A stretch of DNA of 13,680 bases from Halomonas sp. (GTDB lineage: Bacteria; Pseudomonadota; Gammaproteobacteria; Pseudomonadales; Halomonadaceae). The stretch's first letter is position 1; the number at the start of each line of letters is the position of its first letter. The translations under genes were made by a program, and so were the position numbers. Shown here piece by piece: positions 6,478 to 13,680 of the stretch. The stretch covers positions 1 to 13,680 of the forward strand of contig SKHS01000155.1 of NCBI GenBank assembly GCA_007116835.1. Reading direction: 5' to 3'. A model generated the notes under the pieces. It had not been told where the DNA came from, searched no databases, and saw only the letters and a program-made list of their open reading frames with translations.

Positions 6478-7145
6478 TGGATTGGACGGCACTCTCAGTA
6501 TCGCTGCGCTTAGCAGGCTTAACCTGTCTTTTCTTACTCCCCGTAGGCATATGGCTTGGCCGCACGCTCGCAAGGGCGCAGTTTCGTGGTAAAGGGCTAT
6601 GTGAAGCGCTAATCGCGCTGCCACTAGTGTTGCCGCCCACTGTGCTCGGCTTTTATTTGCTACAGCAGTTTGGTCGTGATGCGCCTTTAGGCAGTGTTTG
6701 GGCCTCGCTGACAGGAGGTGGGCTCAACTTCACCTTTAGCGGTATCTTGTTAGCCTCATTAATCGCAAATTTGCCTTTTGCGATTCAACCGATTCAGCGC
6801 GCGTTTGAGAACGTGCCAACTAACCTGCGTGAAGCTGCTTGGTGCAGCGGACTGAGTCCTTGGCAAACGCTAGTGCGCATTGAGCTACCGCTGGTGTGGC
6901 CGGGGATTCTTTCTGCAGCTGCCTTAACGTTTGCCCATACGTTGGGGGAGTTTGGAGTGATTTTAATGGTTGGCGGCGCGATTGATGGAGAAACTCGTAC
7001 GCTAGCAATTGCTATTTACGACCGGGTGCAGGCGTTTGATGAGCAGGGGGCCGCACGTATGTCGGCACTGCTGCTATTGGTATCATTAACGACCCTTGGT
7101 TTAGTTTACGGGCTGGCTGGCAGGCGTAGGTGGGTGCGTGGCTGA
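6477..7145 (+). CDS. modB: Molybdate ABC transporter, permease
   Basis: This inner-membrane channel subunit of the molybdate importer has about 222 residues and roughly five or six membrane helices (about 9-29, 44-65, 87-105, 142-166, 196-214). The EAA loop that contacts the ATPase is clear at about 119-139: LREAAWCSGLSPWQTLVRIE. The ATG at 6477 overlaps the modA stop as TGATG, a coupling arrangement. A GTG at 6474 just before it is an alternative start that adds one residue. The gene overlaps modC by 8 nt. Length and motifs agree with ModB/CysT-type permeases, and the ModA and ModC neighbours settle the substrate. Confidence 0.94.
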   Translation: MDWTALSVSLRLAGLTCLFLLPVGIWLGRTLARAQFRGKGLCEALIALPLVLPPTVLGFYLLQQFGRDAPLGSVWASLTGGGLNFTFSGILLASLIANLPFAIQPIQRAFENVPTNLREAAWCSGLSPWQTLVRIELPLVWPGILSAAALTFAHTLGEFGVILMVGGAIDGETRTLAIAIYDRVQAFDEQGAARMSALLLLVSLTTLGLVYGLAGRRRWVRG

Positions 7146-8244
7146 GATAATGACGGACAATGGACTGACGGTGATGGCCAAGCAGCGTGGCCCGATACCG
7201 CTGGATGCGTCATTTAGTTGCCCGGCAGGTCAGCTGTTAGCATTGGTGGGGCCCTCAGGCAGTGGTAAAACTACGCTATTGCGTACCATCGCTGGTTTGT
7301 ACCAGCCTGAACAGGGCTATGTGGCGTGTGCGGGTAATGTGTGGTTGGCAACTGAGCGAGGCTGTTCCCTTACCCCCCAGCAGCGTAAAATCGGCATGGT
7401 GTTTCAAGATTATGCCTTGTTTCCCCACCTCAGCGCGTTAGCGAATGTCCAGCTCGCCATGGGGCATCTGCCTCCGGCGCAACGCTTGCCCCGTGCAAAA
7501 CAGTGGCTTGCCAATGTGCGCTTGGAAGGCCTGGAAAAACGCTTTCCTAGCCAGCTTTCTGGCGGGCAGCGCCAGCGGGTGGCGCTCGCACGCGCTTTGG
7601 CCCGTGAGCCGCAGGCACTGTTGTTAGACGAACCCTTTTCAGCCGTTGATCAGGTGACCCGCCGCCGGCTCCAGCGCGAGCTGGCACTGCTGCGCCAGCA
7701 GATCTCTATTCCGATTATTTTAGTTACCCACGATTTAGAAGAAGCCGCTGCGCTGGCAGATCAAATCTGCGTGTTACATAACGGCGTGAGTTTGCAGCAG
7801 GGAAGCCCCGAAGCACTGTTTCGGCGGCCAGCTTCGCCGCTGGTGGCAAGGCTGCTAGATCGCCACAATATCTTCGAAGGGCAGGTGGTTAGCAACAACG
7901 GCCAGCGTCGACTGCAGTGGGGGGCGTACGCTTTGGAAGTTGCCGAAGGACTCGCCAAGTTGCCACTGGGGGAACGGATCACCTGGTATTTGCCACCTTC
8001 TGATATTGTGCTGCACCGCCGTGACCGACCTTCACAGGGTGAGCGCGAAAATCCTGTGGCTGCTACGGTGCATGAAATGGTGGTACTTGGTGGTATCACC
8101 TCAATCTCGCTGCGCGTTTCTCATGGCGATATGCTACGTTTCGACATTGCCACGCATGCTGCTCGGCGTAACCAGTTAGCCTCGGGAGAGCAGGTGCATG
8201 TGTCGCTTCTGGCGAAAGGCGTTTATCTTATGTCAGGAACTTAA
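7138..8244 (+). CDS. modC: Molybdate ABC transporter, ATP-binding protein
   Basis: This subunit drives molybdate import by ATP hydrolysis. Its 368 residues contain Walker A GPSGSGKTT (38-46), the Q-loop at Q90, signature LSGGQ (140-144), Walker B LLLDEP (161-166) and the switch H198 in VTHD. A C-terminal extension from about 240 carries a ModC-type regulatory region with a TOBE-like fold at about 305-368. It can bind molybdate for feedback in this family. The GTG start at 7138 overlaps the modB end and has AGGTGG 4 nt upstream. The ATG at 7150 is an alternative that would remove four residues and the overlap. No ModE-type gene or clear ModE operator was seen. Confidence 0.92.
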   Translation: MAEIMTDNGLTVMAKQRGPIPLDASFSCPAGQLLALVGPSGSGKTTLLRTIAGLYQPEQGYVACAGNVWLATERGCSLTPQQRKIGMVFQDYALFPHLSALANVQLAMGHLPPAQRLPRAKQWLANVRLEGLEKRFPSQLSGGQRQRVALARALAREPQALLLDEPFSAVDQVTRRRLQRELALLRQQISIPIILVTHDLEEAAALADQICVLHNGVSLQQGSPEALFRRPASPLVARLLDRHNIFEGQVVSNNGQRRLQWGAYALEVAEGLAKLPLGERITWYLPPSDIVLHRRDRPSQGERENPVAATVHEMVVLGGITSISLRVSHGDMLRFDIATHAARRNQLASGEQVHVSLLAKGVYLMSGT

Positions 8245-8270
8245 GTGGCGAGCTCGTTGAATAGCTTGTC

Positions 8271-8298
8271 TTGGAATGGCGTGTCTTGAACTTATACT
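8271..8298 (+). promoter_or_regulatory. Candidate promoter of the DUF192 gene
   Basis: TTGGAA (8271-8276) and TATACT (8293-8298) are separated by 16 nt. The -10 matches at 5/6 and the -35 at 4/6. It would give the DUF192 gene its own transcript with a leader of about 50 nt. No terminator is visible after modC, so read-through is also possible. Confidence 0.4.
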
Positions 8299-8353
8299 TT
8301 TGCAATAGTGCGCTTTGAAATAGCACGTCTCCTAATAACAAAAGGAACCTGTC

Positions 8354-8878
8354 ATGACCCTTACTCGTCGTCAACTGCTTAAAACGTCGCTGGGTGTTTC
8401 GCTAGCGGCGAGCTTACCGCTGCCGCTGTTGCACGCTTGGGCAGCTGAAGCGCAAGCCACGACGCTGCCGCTGGCGATTCATAGCCAAGACGGCCCCCAT
8501 CGATTAGACGTTGAAGTGGCTGAAACCGCCTCTCAGCGGCAGCGCGGTTTAATGGAGCGTGAGTACCTGCCAGAGGCGCGTGGCATGCTGTTTCGGTTTG
8601 AAAACGAACAGCCCGCTGGCAACGCCTTTTGGATGTATCGCACATTAATCCCGCTGGATATTGCCTTTATTGATGGTGAAGGGCGCATTGTGGCGATTAA
8701 CACCATGCAACCCTGTACCTCTGATACGCCCCGCGAGTGCCCCTCTTACCCAGCTGGCGCGTCTTATCATACGGCGCTTGAGGTGAATGCTGGCTACTTC
8801 GCCGAGCGTGGTATTCAGGTGGGTGACTGCGTATCTGTTCCGGCTCTGGCAGGATTTTGTCGCCCTGATGCATCGTAA
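8354..8878 (+). CDS. DUF192 (COG1430) protein with a twin-arginine signal
   Basis: The function of DUF192 is not known. The 174-residue product begins with TRRQLLK (4-10), a good Tat motif, then a hydrophobic stretch and a cleavage region near HAWA-AEA (28-33). It is therefore probably exported to the periplasm. The DUF192 core spans about 48-163, with QRQRGLMER (61-69), GMLFRF (77-82) and FWMYRTLIPLDIAFID (92-107). Most relatives have Asn where this has R96 (usual WMKNT, here WMYRT). Four cysteines are present: C121 and C129 flank one loop, and C159 and C169 are near the end, so disulfides are possible. AAAGGA lies 7 nt before the ATG. No link to the molybdate genes is evident. Confidence 0.85.
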   Translation: MTLTRRQLLKTSLGVSLAASLPLPLLHAWAAEAQATTLPLAIHSQDGPHRLDVEVAETASQRQRGLMEREYLPEARGMLFRFENEQPAGNAFWMYRTLIPLDIAFIDGEGRIVAINTMQPCTSDTPRECPSYPAGASYHTALEVNAGYFAERGIQVGDCVSVPALAGFCRPDAS

Positions 8879-8906
8879 GCAGTAGCAGCAGCCAATAGAA
8901 ACAGTT

Positions 8907-8920
8907 CGCTGATACCAGCG
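8907..8920. terminator. Weak hairpin between convergent genes
   Basis: CGCTG (8907-8911) and CAGCG (8916-8920) make a 5-bp stem with a 4-nt loop in the 44-nt convergent gap. Only a short TATT follows on the plus strand and no T-run on the minus strand. It may be a weak shared terminator. Confidence 0.25.
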
Positions 8921-8922
8921 TA

Positions 8923-9789
8923 TTACATAGGTTTGGCCGGCCGGCGTTGGTCAACATTGAGCACGATTAGCGCGATACCGGCCACCACGAGTCCTCCGCC
9001 CAATAGTTTGTGAATGCCTAAGCTGTCACCCATCAATAGCGCGCCCAAGCCCACTGCCAGCACGGGGACTAGCAAGGTCATAGGCACTACGCGATTGACA
9101 GGGTGACGGCGCAATAAAGCATACCAAATGCCGTATGCCACAATGGACGACATGACCGCGGTGTAGACCACTGCTCCCCACCCTCGCCAGCTTGCTTGCT
9201 GAATGGCCTGCCACTGGCCGGTTTCAAATAGCCACGAGCCTAACGCCACTTGGGGGATCGCAAATAGCGCCACCCAGCCCGCCAATGCCAAAGGGGCAAT
9301 GGGCGGGCCGCGCTTAATCAATAGTTGGGAAACGGCCCAACCAAAGGCACTTAACAACAGAATGGTCAGTGGCAGTGGTGAGGGTAGCGTTGGCCCACCA
9401 GCCAGCACAATCACGCCAGCAAATGAGAGCAGCAGCCCTGCGATACGCTTTGCCCCCAGTGTTTCTTTAAGAAACACCACCGCCAGCAGTGTGGCAAAAG
9501 GCGTGCCCATCTGCACTAATAGTGCCCCTGTCCCGGCTTCCGCTTGGCCTAGTCCGATAAATAGCAGCGCAAAATGCAGGCTGCCAAACGTGATGGAAAG
9601 CAAAAGTAAAAAAGGCAGCTGAGCACGAGCGACCGGGTAGAAAGGCACCAGCAGCGCAGCGACTAGCATAAAGCGTAGGGTGGTCATTAATAGCGGCGGT
9701 AGCTCTGCTACGCCGACTTTAATCACAATAATGTTCAGTGCCCAAATGGCGATAACCAATAGGCCTAGCATCAGATCGCGTAGTGGCAC
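8923..9789 (-). CDS. EamA/DMT-family transporter (metabolite exporter type)
   Basis: This inner-membrane protein has two tandem EamA repeats and about ten membrane helices, with no cue to its substrate. Family landmarks are the first helix LVIAIWALNIIVIKVG, the block SFAGVIVLAGGP ending the first repeat, and GAVVYTAVMSSIVAYGIWY with PLLRRHPVNRVVPMTLLVPV-like sequence in the second. I place the start at the GTG at 9789, giving MPLRDLMLGLL, because that is the usual EamA beginning. A GGA lies about 8 nt upstream. The frame stays open to an ATG at 9828, adding 13 residues with no ribosome site, and an ATG at 9768 is also possible. It stands alone, convergent with the DUF192 gene and divergent from the TAXI gene. 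Confidence 0.88.
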   Translation of the reverse strand: MPLRDLMLGLLVIAIWALNIIVIKVGVAELPPLLMTTLRFMLVAALLVPFYPVARAQLPFLLLLSITFGSLHFALLFIGLGQAEAGTGALLVQMGTPFATLLAVVFLKETLGAKRIAGLLLSFAGVIVLAGGPTLPSPLPLTILLLSAFGWAVSQLLIKRGPPIAPLALAGWVALFAIPQVALGSWLFETGQWQAIQQASWRGWGAVVYTAVMSSIVAYGIWYALLRRHPVNRVVPMTLLVPVLAVGLGALLMGDSLGIHKLLGGGLVVAGIALIVLNVDQRRPAKPM

Positions 9790-9892
9790 GTGAATGTCCG
9801 AGATAACACATAAAAGTGGTATCAGCATATCAGTAAGCGCTACTGAAGCGTAATGGTAGTGTCGGCAGATAAATGAACGCTTAGAGACACAA

Positions 9893-9905
9893 AGCGTTAT
9901 ACGCT
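9893..9905. repeat. Short inverted repeat AGCGT-TAT-ACGCT
   Basis: Perfect 5-bp arms with a 3-nt centre lie about 104 nt upstream of the EamA start and 370 nt upstream of the TAXI start. It may be an operator for the EamA gene. Arms this short are weak evidence. Confidence 0.2.
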
Positions 9906-9920
9906 ATGCAAAAGCTGCAT

Positions 9921-9988
9921 GGTAATTAACGGTAACTAAACGTTATTCATAGGTAATCTAACCCTGTTGTCTGAGCTGCTTGTGGTAA
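9921..9988. repeat. GGTAA direct repeats at near-helical spacing
   Basis: GGTAA occurs at 9921, 9931, 9952 and 9984, that is at intervals of 10, 21 and 32 nt, close to one, two and three turns of DNA. Three copies continue as WAY-CTAA-like sequence (GGTAATTAAC, GGTAACTAAA, GGTAATCTAAC). The same-face placement suggests a multimeric binding site, but five-base units are common. Confidence 0.3.
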
Positions 9989-10014
9989 GCAATGCTATAG
10001 CTGAGGTTGCTTAC
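9985..10014. promoter_or_regulatory. Perfect 8-bp inverted repeat upstream of the TAXI gene
   Basis: GTAAGCAA (9985-9992) and TTGCTTAC (10007-10014) are exact inverted copies with a 14-nt spacer, giving 22 nt from centre to centre. The spacer contains the palindrome GCTATAGC. Two-turn spacing suits a dimeric activator or repressor; a stem-loop in RNA is also possible. The wider spacer 9790-10274 contains a T-run at 10119-10125 but no clear sigma70 promoter. Confidence 0.4.
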
Positions 10015-10180
10015 TGGCATGAGGTATATCTGCTGAAGAAGTGGACTTAATTGCAAGCACCAGGATGTGGTTGGTGGCGGTAGCGGGGGTAACTCGCTGC
10101 GTGTTTCGCCAAGTAGGCTTTTTTTCGCTAAAGTAGTACATGTCGGTTATACAAGCTGACGATGATAAGAGATTGTCTTG

Positions 10181-10190
10181 AAAACGTTTT
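10181..10190. promoter_or_regulatory. Palindrome AAAACGTTTT before the TAXI gene
   Basis: This perfect 10-bp palindrome with central CG lies in TTGAAAACGTTTTGGAA, whose flanks (TT and AA) are also symmetric. Central-CG palindromes of this type are typical of LacI-family operators. It is 84 nt before the ATG of the binding protein, a plausible control position. Confidence 0.35.
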
Positions 10191-10274
10191 GGAAGCAGTA
10201 CACCTGAGGGAACCGTTCAGCAGGTGGATTCGAAGCGCATAACGCTCACAACATCAAGATAAAGAGGTGTATCC

Positions 10275-11255
10275 ATGAAACGCCATGTATTTTCTACCGC
10301 GGCCTTTTCTGGCGCGTTGATTGCAGCGGCAAGCTTTGCCTCTCCTGCAGTGGCCCAAGATCGTTTTATCACCATCGGTACCGGTGGTCAGACAGGCGTT
10401 TACTACGTCGTAGGTCAGTCGGTCTGCCGGATGGTGAACCGCGGTAGTGATGAGCACAACATTCGCTGTAACGCACCGTCTACGGGTGGTTCAGTGGCCA
10501 ACGTTAACGGTATGAAAACCGGCGAGCTGGATATGGGCGTGGTTCAGTCTGATGTTCAGTACCGTGCGTTTAACGGAGAGGCTAACTTTGAAGAAGATGG
10601 CCCTTGGGAAGAGATGCGCTCTGTATTTACCATGCATGGCGAGCCACTAACCGTGGTGGCCCGTGCTGATTCTGGTATCGAAAACATCAGTGATTTCCCC
10701 GGTAAACGCGTCAATATTGGTAACCCAGGCTCTGGCCAGCGCAACACCATGGATGTCGTCATGGATGCGTTCGGTTGGGACGAGGGCACCTTTTCGTTAG
10801 CGTCACAGCTCGATGCTGCTGAGCAGGCAGCGGCGCTGTCTGACAACAACATCGATGCCATGGTGTATGTGGTCGGCCATCCAAATGGCTCTATTCAAGA
10901 AGCCACCACCACAATCGACGCGCGCTTGGTATCAGTGACCGGTGAAGAGATCGATGCGCTGGTCGATCAGTATCCTTACTACACACGTTCGGTGATTCCT
11001 GGTGGCCTATACCGCGGCAATGACGAAGACGTCGAAACTTTTGGTGTTGCGGCAACGTTCGTCTCGTCCACTGATGTTGATGAGGACATAATTTACGAAA
11101 CCGTTAAAGCAGTTTTTGAAAACTTTGATCGTTTCAAGCGCTTGCACCCCGCGTTTGAAAACCTCAATGAAGAAGACATGATCTCGGACGGCTTGACAGC
11201 ACCGCTGCACGATGGCGCAGAGCGTTACTACCGTGAGCGTGGTTGGATCGAGTAA
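10275..11255 (+). CDS. TAXI-type TRAP transporter solute-binding protein
   Basis: This periplasmic receptor delivers an organic solute to the fused TRAP permease downstream. The 326-residue product has a signal peptide with likely cleavage after A27 (AVA-Q). TAXI (TRAP-associated extracytoplasmic immunogenic) features follow: ITIGTGGQTGVYYVVG (32-47), STGGSVANVNGMKTGELDMGVVQSD (starting at 69), and the GKRVNIGNPGSGQRNTMD block near 145. C51 and C65 flank the first loop and may form a disulfide. AAGAGG lies about 8 nt before the ATG. TAXI systems transport glutamate in some bacteria, but most substrates are unknown, and nothing here decides it. A double hairpin separates it from the permease gene. 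Confidence 0.95.
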   Translation: MKRHVFSTAAFSGALIAAASFASPAVAQDRFITIGTGGQTGVYYVVGQSVCRMVNRGSDEHNIRCNAPSTGGSVANVNGMKTGELDMGVVQSDVQYRAFNGEANFEEDGPWEEMRSVFTMHGEPLTVVARADSGIENISDFPGKRVNIGNPGSGQRNTMDVVMDAFGWDEGTFSLASQLDAAEQAAALSDNNIDAMVYVVGHPNGSIQEATTTIDARLVSVTGEEIDALVDQYPYYTRSVIPGGLYRGNDEDVETFGVAATFVSSTDVDEDIIYETVKAVFENFDRFKRLHPAFENLNEEDMISDGLTAPLHDGAERYYRERGWIE

Positions 11256-11307
11256 GGCTAAAAGGGCGCTATTAACCTAAGGTAAATAGTGTTGCTTTTG
11301 TATTGCA

Positions 11308-11336
11308 AAGCGCGGGCATCTTGTGTGTCCGCGCTT
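11308..11336 (+). other. Hairpin 1 between TAXI gene and permease gene
   Basis: AAGCGCGGGCA (11308-11318) pairs with TGTCCGCGCTT (11326-11336) over 11 bp, one a G-U pair, with a 7-nt loop. A pyrimidine-rich but T-poor CTTGTTG follows, so it may pause or partly terminate transcription. Confidence 0.55.
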
Positions 11337-11345
11337 CTTGTTGAA

Positions 11346-11364
11346 AGCGCTGATTGTCAGCGCT
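11346..11364 (+). other. Hairpin 2 between TAXI gene and permease gene
   Basis: AGCGCTGA (11346-11353) and TCAGCGCT (11357-11364) form a perfect 8-bp stem with a 3-nt loop, 22 nt before the permease ATG. No T-run follows. Together with hairpin 1 it could protect the upstream mRNA end, giving more binding protein than permease, a usual need in TRAP systems. Confidence 0.5.
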
Positions 11365-11386
11365 GACCATTAGGCAGGGCAAGCGT

Positions 11387-13680
11387 ATGCGTGATGACAA
11401 ACAACCTTCGGCAGTTGCGGACAGCAACCTGGAGGATATGGTCGCATCCAGTGATACGGGGGCAAGGAAACCCCTTGGTATTCCCGGCAAATTGCTGGTT
11501 TGTATTGCGGCGACATGGTCGCTTTTTCAACTGTGGATTGCATCGCCACTTCCCTATATGGTGGGGTTTGGTGTTTTTAATGCTACGGAAGCTCGCTCAA
11601 TCCATTTGGCGTTTGCGCTGTTCCTGGCATTTATGGCTTACCCTGCACTGAAGCGCTCACCGAGGGATCGTATTCCGCTTCAGGATTGGCTTTTTGCTGC
11701 TGTTGCCACTTTTTGTGGCGCGTACCTGTTCCTTTTTTATGCAGACTTAGCGCAGCGTCCAGGACGCCCCATTACGCAGGATGTCGTGGTCGGTGTTATT
11801 GGTATTGTGTTACTGCTTGAAGCCGCACGGCGCGCATTGGGCCCACCACTCATGGTGGTTGCAGGCTTATTTATTGCCTATTCGCTATTTGGCCCTCATA
11901 TGCCGGGCATTCTGGCGCACCGTGGCGTTAGTCTGAATGGGTTAATTAACCACCAGTGGTTGGGCACCCAAGGGGTTTTTGGCATTGCAGTTGGTGTCTC
12001 GACTAGCTTTGTCTTTTTGTTTGTGTTGTTTGGTGCGTTACTGGATAAAGCGGGAGCGGGTAACTATTTCATTAAGGTTGCGTTCTCGATGCTCGGGCAC
12101 TTTAAGGGTGGCCCAGCGAAAGCCGCTGTAGTTGCCTCTGGCATGACCGGTTTGATCTCGGGGTCGTCGATTGCTAATACCGTTACCACCGGCACATTTA
12201 CGATTCCGATGATGAAGCGAGTTGGCTTTAGTTCAGAAAAAGCGGGCGCTGTTGAAGTCTCCTCTTCCGTTAATGGTCAAATTATGCCGCCTGTTATGGG
12301 GGCAGCGGCGTTTTTGATGGTGGAGTATGTCGGTATTTCGTATGTGGAGGTGATTAAGCACGCCTTTTTGCCCGCGATTATTTCCTATATTGCGTTAATT
12401 TATATTGTCCATCTTGAAGCGCTCAAAGCGAATATGATGGGACTACCATCTAGCAACCCAGCGCGCCCGTTACTGAATAAAGTGATCGGCTTTTTAACAG
12501 GATTGATTCTGTTGATGGGTCTATCGTTTGCCGTTTACTACGGCCTGGGGTGGCTTAAACCGCTATTAGGTGATGCCACACCCTGGGTAATCGCGATTCT
12601 ACTGTCGGTGGCCTACATTGGTTTGCTAAAAGTAGGCGCTGCTTACCCAGAGCTAGAGCTGGATGACCCTAACTCGCAAGTCATCACGCTGCCGCAAACC
12701 AAGCCTACTGTGATGGTTGGACTGCATTACATCCTTCCTGTGGTTGTGTTGGTGTGGTGCTTAATGGTTGAGCGCCTATCGCCTGGCTTATCAGCATTTT
12801 GGGCAACGGTTTTCATGATTTTTATCATGGTAACCCAGCGCCCGGTGATTGCTCTTTTCCGGGGGCGCAGTAAGCTAGCTGCTGATGTAAAAGAAGGGTT
12901 TATCGATCTATGGGATGGCCTAGTGGCAGGGGCTCGGAACATGATCGGCATTGGTATCGCTACGGCGACGGCAGGTATTGTGGTGGGTGCCGTATCGCAA
13001 ACAGGCGTTGGGTTAGTGCTGGCTGACGTTGTAGAAATTCTCTCAGGCGGTAACCTGATGATGATTCTACTGTTAACAGCGGTGCTCAGTTTGATCCTGG
13101 GTATGGGGTTGCCGACGACCGCTAACTACATCGTGGTATCAGCCTTGATGGCCCCTGTGATTGTGATGTTAGGTCAGCAAAATGGCTTGATTGTGCCGCT
13201 GATCGCAGTGCACTTGTTTGTGTTCTATTTTGGCATTATGGCGGATGTAACACCGCCGGTGGGGTTGGCGTCGTTTGCAGCGGCGGCCGTGTCTGGCGGT
13301 GATCCGCTGCGCACCGGTTTCCAGGCGTTTTACTACAGCCTAAGAACCGCGGCACTTCCTTTCCTGTTTATCTTCAATACAGATTTGCTGCTCATAGATG
13401 TCTCGTTTATGCAGGGCATCGTCGTCTTTATTATCGCGACCATTGCCATGCTGATCTTTGCTGCTGGCACACAGGGCTTCATGGTAGTGCGCAGCCGCTG
13501 GTACGAATCACTGCTGCTGTTGCTTGTTGCTTTTACCCTGTTCCGCCCTGGGTTTTGGATGGATAAAATCCATGATCCCTACGAGTCAGTGCCACCGGCG
13601 CAGTTTGCGCAAGCATTGGGCCAAGTGGACGATGGTAGCAATCTGCGCGTGCAAATTGCCGGTGAGGATGATTTTGGTGA
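11387..13680 (+). CDS. TRAP transporter fused permease (DctQM type), 3' end outside window
   Basis: This inner-membrane permease of the TAXI branch fuses the small (DctQ) and large (DctM) subunits. The frame is open to the right edge and shows 764 residues. A hydrophilic tail (1-35) is followed by the DctQ-like part to about residue 160, then the DctM part. DctM hallmarks are GGPAKAAVVASG (241-252), SGSSIANTVTTGT (258-270), NGQIMPPVMGAAAF (296-309), GLPTTAN (574-580) and MADVTPPVGLASF (618-630). The ATG at 11387 has a GGCAGGG-like ribosome site about 6 nt upstream. It is 131 nt after the binding-protein gene, on the same strand. Transport is probably Na+-coupled, as in other TRAP systems. The substrate is unknown. 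Confidence 0.93.
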   Translation, partial: MRDDKQPSAVADSNLEDMVASSDTGARKPLGIPGKLLVCIAATWSLFQLWIASPLPYMVGFGVFNATEARSIHLAFALFLAFMAYPALKRSPRDRIPLQDWLFAAVATFCGAYLFLFYADLAQRPGRPITQDVVVGVIGIVLLLEAARRALGPPLMVVAGLFIAYSLFGPHMPGILAHRGVSLNGLINHQWLGTQGVFGIAVGVSTSFVFLFVLFGALLDKAGAGNYFIKVAFSMLGHFKGGPAKAAVVASGMTGLISGSSIANTVTTGTFTIPMMKRVGFSSEKAGAVEVSSSVNGQIMPPVMGAAAFLMVEYVGISYVEVIKHAFLPAIISYIALIYIVHLEALKANMMGLPSSNPARPLLNKVIGFLTGLILLMGLSFAVYYGLGWLKPLLGDATPWVIAILLSVAYIGLLKVGAAYPELELDDPNSQVITLPQTKPTVMVGLHYILPVVVLVWCLMVERLSPGLSAFWATVFMIFIMVTQRPVIALFRGRSKLAADVKEGFIDLWDGLVAGARNMIGIGIATATAGIVVGAVSQTGVGLVLADVVEILSGGNLMMILLLTAVLSLILGMGLPTTANYIVVSALMAPVIVMLGQQNGLIVPLIAVHLFVFYFGIMADVTPPVGLASFAAAAVSGGDPLRTGFQAFYYSLRTAALPFLFIFNTDLLLIDVSFMQGIVVFIIATIAMLIFAAGTQGFMVVRSRWYESLLLLLVAFTLFRPGFWMDKIHDPYESVPPAQFAQALGQVDDGSNLRVQIAGEDDFG

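Noticed and set aside
8935..8945. GGCCGGCC palindrome as a regulatory site
   Set aside because: It is inside the last codons of the EamA gene and is explained by Gly/Arg/Pro-type codons in GC-rich DNA.
9203..9622. A 139-codon open frame on the plus strand opposite the EamA gene
   Set aside because: It is a mirror of a ten-helix transporter gene; the product is Ser/Ala/Pro-rich without a domain or start signals.
10117..10125. GC followed by seven T as an intrinsic terminator
   Set aside because: Only a 3-bp stem can form upstream of the T-run.

Overview
The window looks like chromosomal DNA of a marine or halophilic gammaproteobacterium of the Halomonas type. This is an inference from moderately high GC, protein style and gene content (fused TAXI-type TRAP permease, PuuE-type allantoinase, modABC beside pyk). 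It could not be tested by a search. I see no rRNA, tRNA, CRISPR array or insertion sequence.

Left part, 1-4131: purine-ring (allantoin) catabolism. A minus-strand pair, an Asp/Glu/hydantoin-type racemase (probable allantoin racemase) followed by an NCS1 permease cut by the left edge, is divergent from a plus-strand run: PuuE-type allantoinase, (S)-ureidoglycine aminohydrolase (allE) and ureidoglycolate lyase (allA). Together they would import allantoin or a related compound, equalise its enantiomers, open the ring and convert the ureido intermediates to glyoxylate, ammonia and urea. The allantoate amidohydrolase step (allC) is not in the window. The divergent spacer carries two identical 14-bp sites, each overlapping a plausible promoter, which suggests one shared regulator. 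A strong hairpin lies between allE and allA.

Middle, 4222-8244: pyruvate kinase, with the lysine typical of K+-independent enzymes, and a complete molybdate importer modA-modB-modC in one tight, overlapping run. The link to the left part is probably functional. Glyoxylate can enter central metabolism through glycerate, PEP and pyruvate kinase, and xanthine dehydrogenase upstream of allantoin needs molybdenum cofactor. A Tat-signal DUF192 protein (8354-8878) follows with its own candidate promoter, converging on a minus-strand EamA/DMT exporter (8923-9789).

Right part, 9790-13680: a long regulatory spacer with several symmetric elements, then a TAXI-type TRAP solute-binding protein and its fused DctQM permease, which runs off the right edge. 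Two stem-loops separate binding protein and permease and may set their expression ratio. The substrate cannot be read from the sequence.

I found no wholly unknown enzyme system. The most distinctive points are the twin operator-like sites, the pyk-modABC fusion to the allantoin cluster, and the structured spacers.
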